This document shows positions 35,929-40,326 of a stretch of 40,326 nucleotides of DNA, one piece after another (the first letter of the stretch is position 1; every line of letters starts with the position of its first letter). This DNA comes from JAXHUH01 sp034211175 (lineage in GTDB: Bacteria; Actinomycetota; Acidimicrobiia; Acidimicrobiales; CAIXPF01): positions 1 to 40,326 of the forward strand of contig JAXHUH010000268.1 in the NCBI GenBank assembly GCA_034211175.1. Direction: 5' to 3'. The notes below the pieces were generated by a model. That model searched no databases, had not been told where the DNA came from, and worked only from the letters and a program-made list of their open reading frames with translations. Both the position numbers and the translations under genes were made by a program.

Positions 35929-36069
35929 GTGTCGTTCGAGGACGGCGTCGAGAACATCGAGGCCACCGTCGAGGAGTTGATCGAGCATCTCGACGAGCCG
36001 AGGGGCCCGTTCTGGCTCACCGTCGAGGGTGGCACGATCGTCGGCGTCTGCGAGCAGCACACACCCTGA
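35929..36069 (+). CDS. Possible 46-residue acidic protein after the HxlR gene
   Basis: An uncertain small gene. From GTG 35929 the frame reads VSFEDGVENIEATVEELIEH, continues LDEPRGPFWLTVEGGTIVG and ends VCEQHTP. It is protein-like (an amphipathic acidic helix followed by a beta-like segment). It is in the same frame as the HxlR gene, separated by that gene's TGA, so it could also be a former C-terminal extension. There is no clear ribosome site. No family recognised. Confidence 0.35.
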   Translation: MSFEDGVENIEATVEELIEHLDEPRGPFWLTVEGGTIVGVCEQHTP

Positions 36070-36102
36070 CGACACCCCGGCCGTCGGGGCCGTCAACCCA
36101 TC

Positions 36103-36858
36103 TCAGCCGGCGGCAGCCACCACGCCGTGGGTGGTGAGGTGGTCACGTAGCCACGGGGCCGGGTGGTGCTCGGCGGTCCACCGGGCGGCGACCCCGTGGG
36201 CGACGTCGGCCTCGCCCCGCGACTCGAGTGCATGGACGAGGGCGTGCATCGCCGTGCCCGAGCCCGGGTCGAGCTCGAGGGCGGCGAGGGCCAGGGACGC
36301 GGCGTCGGGGCGGCCCCGTCCGGCGGCGGCGAGCGCGGCGAGCCCGGCGTGGGCGCCGACCAGGCGCGGCGACGACGATGCGGCCACGTACGGCGCGGCC
36401 GCCCGGAGGAGCCCCTCCACGGTCGACCACACCCGGTCGTCACCCTCGATCTCGGCGGCGCGCCCGAGGAGCAGGCACACCACGATGTCGTCGGGGAAGT
36501 CCGCGGCGTGCTCCCGGGCGACGAGGCCGGCGCGGTCCGCGGTTCCGCCGGCGACCGCGCACACCACCTCGACGAGCTGGCGGTCGCGTCGACGCGGCAC
36601 CCGGGCGGCGGTGCGGGCGGCCAGGCTCAGCGACTCGACGGCGCCGACGAGGTCTCCGTCGAGCCATCGCGCGGCCCCGACCAGGGCGTGGGCCCGCACG
36701 TGGCGGGGATCCGCGGCGAGGACCGCCCGGGTGCCGACGACGGCACCCGCACGTCCGGTGGCGAGCCGCCACGCCGCGTCCTCCAGGGCCGATGCGGTCT
36801 CACGGCCGGCACTGCTCGGGCTCGTTCGTGGCTGGCGGGCGTGCTGGGGCTGGGGCAC
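36103..36858 (-). CDS. Tetratricopeptide-like helical repeat protein
   Basis: A 251-residue alpha-helical protein built of TPR-like pairs: AAWRLATGRAGAVVGTRAVLAADPRHVRAHALVGAARWLDGD, then SLALAALELDPGSGTAMHALVHALESRGEADVAHG. The last part resembles TTC38-type proteins (LDP...AMHALVHALE.RG), but it ends where those usually continue, so it may be a short form. The GTG start has GGAGAA 5 bases upstream. No neighbour suggests a role; such repeats usually mediate protein contacts. Confidence 0.7.
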   Translation of the reverse strand: MPQPQHARQPRTSPSSAGRETASALEDAAWRLATGRAGAVVGTRAVLAADPRHVRAHALVGAARWLDGDLVGAVESLSLAARTAARVPRRRDRQLVEVVCAVAGGTADRAGLVAREHAADFPDDIVVCLLLGRAAEIEGDDRVWSTVEGLLRAAAPYVAASSSPRLVGAHAGLAALAAAGRGRPDAASLALAALELDPGSGTAMHALVHALESRGEADVAHGVAARWTAEHHPAPWLRDHLTTHGVVAAAG

Positions 36859-37077
36859 CGGTTCTCCGATCCGGGTCGACCCGGGTGTCGTTCACCCGGG
36901 GTCGTGGGGCGGGCGGTCGCTGCGTGGGGTCCACCTACGAGCCTGCCTCACGCGTCGACCGATGGATACAGGCAAGGCCATCTGTCACACCGATCGGTGT
37001 CCGGGCCCGCCCGTCCCCGAGGGGTTCGGGGGCGGGACGGACGGACCCGGACCGACCGCCGGCGGGGGTGACGACGA

Positions 37078-39222
37078 TCAGGCGAGGACGCGCTCGGGCT
37101 CGTCCTCGGAGCCGGGCACCGCCGCCGGCGACGACGGCGCCTCGTGGAGGCCGAACCGGTCGTGGAACCGCCGCAGCGGGGCCGGGGCCCACCAGTTCCA
37201 CTCCCCGAGCAGGCGCATCGTGGCCGGCACCAGGAGTGAGCGGACGATGGTGGCGTCGACGATCACCGCGATGGCCAGGCCGACGCCGAGCTGCTTGATC
37301 GACAGCACCTCACCGGCGCCGAAGCCGGCGAACACCACGACGATCAGCAGGGCGGCGGAGGTGATGATCCGGCCGGTGCGCTGGAGCCCGATGGCGACGG
37401 ACTCGTCGTTGTCGCCGGTGCGGTCGTGGATCTCCTTGATCCGGCTGAGCAGGAACACCTCGTAGTCCATGCTCAGGCCGAAGGCGAAGATGAAGATCAG
37501 GGTCGGCATCCACAGGTCGAGGGCGCCGATCGGGTCGAAGCCGAGGATCCCCGACAGGTTGCCGTCCTGGAAGATCCACACGAGCGCCCCGAAGCTGGCG
37601 CCGAGGGACAGCACGTTCATCACCACCGCCTTCGCCGGCACCGCCAGCGAGCCGGTCATGAGGAACAGCAGCACGAACGTGGCGGCCACGATCATGGTGA
37701 GCGCCCACGGGAGGCGGCTCGAGATCATGTCGCCGGCGTCCATGAGCTGGGCCGCCATGCCGCCGACCTGGACGTCGAAGCCGGGCGCCGCGGCCCGCAG
37801 CTCGTCGACGAGGTCCTGTGCGATCTCGCCCTGGCTCTCGCCGAGCGGGACCGCGTCGATGACGGTGACGTCGCCCTCGAACCCGGGACGGAGGCCGACC
37901 GCGGCGACCAGGTCGGACGCGGCGATCTCGTCGACGAACGCGACGAGCGCCGGATCGTCGGCCGGGGCGTCGGCCACGACCACGACCGGGTCGGCGCCGT
38001 GGGAGGGGAAGCGCTCGGCCAACGTCAGCGCGACCTCCCGGGCCTCGGAGGAGCGGGGCAGGGAGCGGGCGTCGCCGCCGCGGAACTCGGCGCCGAGGAA
38101 CGGCACGGCCAACAGGGCGAGGCCGAGGCCGACGATGACCACGACGGGCACGGCTCGGCGTTGGACGAACCGGGCGAGGCGGGCGAAGCCGCCGTCGTCG
38201 GCCGACGACGCCTTCGCGGGCCGGATCCGCGCACCGAAGCGGGCGAGTGCGGCGGGAAGCAGGGTGATGGCGGCGGCCATGCAGGCGATCACGACACCGG
38301 CGCCGGCGATGCCGAAGCTGGTGAACATCGGGTCGCCGAAGGCGAACAGCCCGGCCATGGCGACCGCGACGGTCAGACCCGAGAACATGACGGTGGTGCC
38401 GGCGGTGGCGACCGTCTCGACGACGGCGTCGTCCACGGTGCGGCCCGCGGCGCGCTCCTCCCGGAAGCGGCTGACGACGAGCAGGCCGTAGTCGATGCCG
38501 AGGCCGATGCCGAGCATCGTGACCACGTTGACGGCGAAGATCGACACCGAGGTGACGCCGGTCGCGACGAACAGCACGATCATGGCGGTGAGGACACCGG
38601 TGGCCGCCACGACCAGCGGCATGAACGCGGCACGCAGGCCGCCGAAGATGAACACCATGGCGACGAACGCGATGGGCAGGGCGATCATCTCGCCCCGCTG
38701 GAGGTCGCGCTCGGCGGCCTCACGGAACTCCTCGTCGATGATGATCTGGCCCCCGACGTTCACCTCGGGTGCGTCGATCTCGCCGGCGAGGTGGGTGATC
38801 TCCTCGGCCAGCTCGATCTCGTCCGAGTCCTCGAGGCCGCCGGCGATGGTGACGACGATCAGCCCGGCCTCCCCGTCGGTCGAGCGCAGCCCGGGCTCGG
38901 GCACCGACCACGGGTCGACCACGGCGACGACGCCGTCGATGGCCCGGATGTCGTCGAGCACCGCGGTCGCGTCGGCGGTCAGCGCCGGGTCGTCCACGGC
39001 GACGCCGTCGGTGACGACGGCGATCTCACCGCCGGTCACGGCCAGCTCGTCGAGCCGGGTCAGGACCTGCGTCGACTCGTAGCGGTCGGCGCCGACGAAC
39101 TGGGTCTCCAGGCGGGACATGAGCGATCCGCCGACGACACCGCCGACGACCACCACCGCCAACCACACGAGGGCGACGACACCTCGTCGTCGCACCACGA
39201 CCTCTCCGATCCTGCGGAACAC
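37078..39222 (-). CDS. MMPL-family RND transporter
   Basis: A 714-residue membrane transporter with the double MMPL layout: one N-terminal helix (VVALVWLAVVVVGGVVGG), an external domain (about residues 35-175), a helix bundle (IALPIAFVAMVFIFGGLRAAFMPLVVAATGVLTAM; GLGIDYGLLVVSRFREER), then a second external domain and helix bundle (FAFGLSMDYEVFLLSRIKEIHD; GVGLAIAVIVDATIVRSLLVPATMRLLG). The paired GIDYGLLVVSRFREE and SMDYEVFLLSRIKE motifs are hallmark. Members export lipids, siderophores or drugs using the proton gradient; cargo is unknown. The GTG at 39222 follows GAGGAGAGG; the longer in-frame extension is out of character. The divergent SARP gene and its repeats suggest regulation. Confidence 0.93.
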   Translation of the reverse strand: MFRRIGEVVVRRRGVVALVWLAVVVVGGVVGGSLMSRLETQFVGADRYESTQVLTRLDELAVTGGEIAVVTDGVAVDDPALTADATAVLDDIRAIDGVVAVVDPWSVPEPGLRSTDGEAGLIVVTIAGGLEDSDEIELAEEITHLAGEIDAPEVNVGGQIIIDEEFREAAERDLQRGEMIALPIAFVAMVFIFGGLRAAFMPLVVAATGVLTAMIVLFVATGVTSVSIFAVNVVTMLGIGLGIDYGLLVVSRFREERAAGRTVDDAVVETVATAGTTVMFSGLTVAVAMAGLFAFGDPMFTSFGIAGAGVVIACMAAAITLLPAALARFGARIRPAKASSADDGGFARLARFVQRRAVPVVVIVGLGLALLAVPFLGAEFRGGDARSLPRSSEAREVALTLAERFPSHGADPVVVVADAPADDPALVAFVDEIAASDLVAAVGLRPGFEGDVTVIDAVPLGESQGEIAQDLVDELRAAAPGFDVQVGGMAAQLMDAGDMISSRLPWALTMIVAATFVLLFLMTGSLAVPAKAVVMNVLSLGASFGALVWIFQDGNLSGILGFDPIGALDLWMPTLIFIFAFGLSMDYEVFLLSRIKEIHDRTGDNDESVAIGLQRTGRIITSAALLIVVVFAGFGAGEVLSIKQLGVGLAIAVIVDATIVRSLLVPATMRLLGEWNWWAPAPLRRFHDRFGLHEAPSSPAAVPGSEDEPERVLA

Positions 39223-39340
39223 GGTCCTCTCCTCTGCATCCGGCGGGCCTCGCGGGGGACGGGCCCCAGGGGCTCGACGGGCCGGCGTCGTCGTTCGTGA
39301 CAGCGTCCGGCCCGACTCCCGCGGACACCGTGGCGGGGCG

Positions 39341-39391
39341 CTCTGATCGGGCGCTGACGATGCGCTGACGGCCCGCTGACGACACGCTGAC
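39341..39391. promoter_or_regulatory. Phased heptamer repeats, candidate SARP binding site
   Basis: CGCTGAC occurs exactly at 39352, 39363, 39374 and 39385, always 11 bases apart (7-base unit, 4-base spacer); CTCTGAT at 39341 is in phase and matches 5 of 7. SARP regulators bind direct heptamers at 11-base spacing on one face of DNA. The array lies between the divergent SARP and MMPL genes, nearer the latter. Confidence 0.75.
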
Positions 39392-39486
39392 CCTGCCGCC
39401 GATCGAGCCGCGACCGGGCACGGCCGACCGGCACGGCGAGACCGTTGCGCCACCGAACGCGTCGCGACGGCGGCGGCGCGCCCGGA

Positions 39487-39492
39487 TAGCGT
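39487..39492 (+). promoter_or_regulatory. -10 box of the SARP gene
   Basis: TAGCGT ends 7 bases before the ATG at 39500, giving a leaderless transcript; no ribosome site is present. Confidence 0.5.
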
Positions 39493-39499
39493 CGGGACG

Positions 39500-40326
39500 A
39501 TGCAGGTGCGCCTCCTGGGCCCCGTCGAGATCGCCGGTCCCCACGCCGTCGTGGTGGTCCGGGGCTCGACCGCGCAGGCCGTGCTCGCGCTGATCGCCGT
39601 CGGCGCTCCCGACGCGATCACCGCCGATCGCCTGGTCGACGAGGTGTGGGGCGACGACCCGCCGGCGAACGCCGCCAACGCCCTGCAGGCGCGGGTGTCC
39701 GCACTGCGACGCGCCTTCCGCGAGGCCGGCGGCTCCGGCGACGAGCTGGTGCGCACCGGTGCCGGCTACGGCCTCCACCCCGAGGTCGAGGTCGATGCCG
39801 TCCGCTTCACCCGCCTGGCCGACCTCACCTCCGCGAACGGGGCGGCCCACGAGCCCGATCCGGCGCTGCGCCGGCGACTCGTCGACGCGCTGGCGCTGTG
39901 GCGGGGCGCACCCATGGTCGGGTTGGAGGACATCGGCGCCATCGCCGCCCGAGCCCGTCGACTCGACGAGCTCCGCCTGCTCGCGACCGAGCGCCGCATC
40001 ACCATCGACCTCGCGCTCGGCCATCACGCCGACGTCGTCGCGGAGCTCGACGAGCTCGTCGAGCGCCATCCCCTGAGGGAGCGGTTGTGGGCGCTGCGGA
40101 TCGACGCGCTGGCCGGCTCCGGCCGCGCGGCCGATGCGCTGCGCGCCTACGAGGAGGTCCGGGGCCTGCTCGCCGAGGAGCTCGGCATCGAACCGGGCGT
40201 CGACCTGCGCGCCGCGGAGCGGCGGGCGCTCGACCCGTCGGCCCACGCCGTGACCGGCCCGCAGCCGCCGGGGCCGCCGGACCACACGACGACGGTCGCA
40301 CCACCAGACGAACGAGACGCGGCGCC
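39500..40326 (+). CDS. SARP/AfsR-type BTAD regulator, cut by the window end
   Basis: At least 275 residues, open at the right edge. MQVRLLGPVEIAG begins the OmpR-like DNA-binding domain (about residues 1-95; ITADRLVDEVWGDDPPANAANALQARVSALRRAF, ending in GAGYGLHP). The bacterial transcriptional activation domain follows (about 100-250): DAVRFTRLADL, ALALWRGAPMVGL, RHPLRERLWALRIDAL, GRAADALRAYEEVRGLLAEELGIEPG. A Pro-rich linker begins near residue 255, so a further domain (NTPase or other) may lie beyond the window. The phased heptamers upstream are its likely site; the divergent MMPL transporter is its likely target. Confidence 0.92.
   Translation, partial: MQVRLLGPVEIAGPHAVVVVRGSTAQAVLALIAVGAPDAITADRLVDEVWGDDPPANAANALQARVSALRRAFREAGGSGDELVRTGAGYGLHPEVEVDAVRFTRLADLTSANGAAHEPDPALRRRLVDALALWRGAPMVGLEDIGAIAARARRLDELRLLATERRITIDLALGHHADVVAELDELVERHPLRERLWALRIDALAGSGRAADALRAYEEVRGLLAEELGIEPGVDLRAAERRALDPSAHAVTGPQPPGPPDHTTTVAPPDERDAA

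Noticed and set aside
37426..39300. Plus-strand 624-codon frame opposite the MMPL gene
   Set aside because: Asp/His/Arg-rich antisense shadow of a clear transporter gene.
39223..39756. N-terminal extension of the MMPL frame to 892 residues
   Set aside because: The added 178 residues are Arg/Ser/Pro-rich, run antisense through the SARP gene and its repeats, and the GTG at 39222 has a strong ribosome site.

Overview
This is a high-GC, gene-dense bacterial chromosome segment. GTG starts, short gaps, TAnnnT -10 boxes placed directly in front of start codons (leaderless style), Thr/Pro-rich lipoprotein linkers, a SARP/BTAD regulator, an MmpL-type transporter and a flagellin-CsrA-FliW set all suggest a flagellated actinobacterium. 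An Acidimicrobiia-like organism (Iamia/Ilumatobacter type) is my best guess; this is inferred from style, not from a marker gene.

Layout. (1) 55-1955: two near-identical short flagellin genes on the minus strand, each with a conserved leader that folds into a hairpin with GGA in a six-base loop. (2) 2266-6521: a sugar ABC transporter operon (binding lipoprotein, MalF-like and MalG-like permeases, a small membrane protein) without an ATPase gene. Its promoter carries a LacI-type operator. (3) 6944-11660: flgL, flgK, flgN and csrA on the minus strand, facing an M15 peptidase gene and fliW on the plus strand. (4) 11727-12382: a vapBC toxin-antitoxin pair. (5) 12562-16725: fliM, fliN, a fused fliO-fliP, fliQ and fliR (C-ring and export gate). 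(6) 16989-21706: an AlkB-like dioxygenase behind a LexA-type box, a DauA-like FAD oxidoreductase, a LacI regulator with the same operator as the sugar operon, and an 8-oxoguanine deaminase. (7) 21814-25273: a 50-residue cysteine protein not found by length-based ORF calling, a membrane diguanylate cyclase and two lipoproteins. (8) 25568-30513: prmA, a DUF1015 protein, a fatty acyl-CoA ligase and a lipoprotein that may start at CTG. (9) 30617-36858: two HxlR regulators, an orphan sugar-type ABC ATPase lacking the switch histidine, a triple-PAS diguanylate cyclase, a GAP-family membrane protein, a flavin/F420-type split-barrel protein and a TPR-like protein. (10) 37078-40326: an MmpL transporter divergent from a SARP/BTAD regulator that runs off the window; the gap holds four exact 7-base repeats at 11-base spacing.

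How the parts fit. Flagellar assembly dominates the left 17 kb. csrA and fliW lie in the same window as two flagellin leaders carrying what look like two CsrA sites each (hairpin loop and Shine-Dalgarno), which suggests the FliW-CsrA-flagellin translational switch known from Bacillus subtilis. Two diguanylate cyclases with intact GGDEF and inhibitory sites may feed into motility. The shared LacI operator links the regulator at 19000 to the sugar transporter 12 kb away. No rRNA, tRNA, CRISPR array or insertion sequence was recognised.
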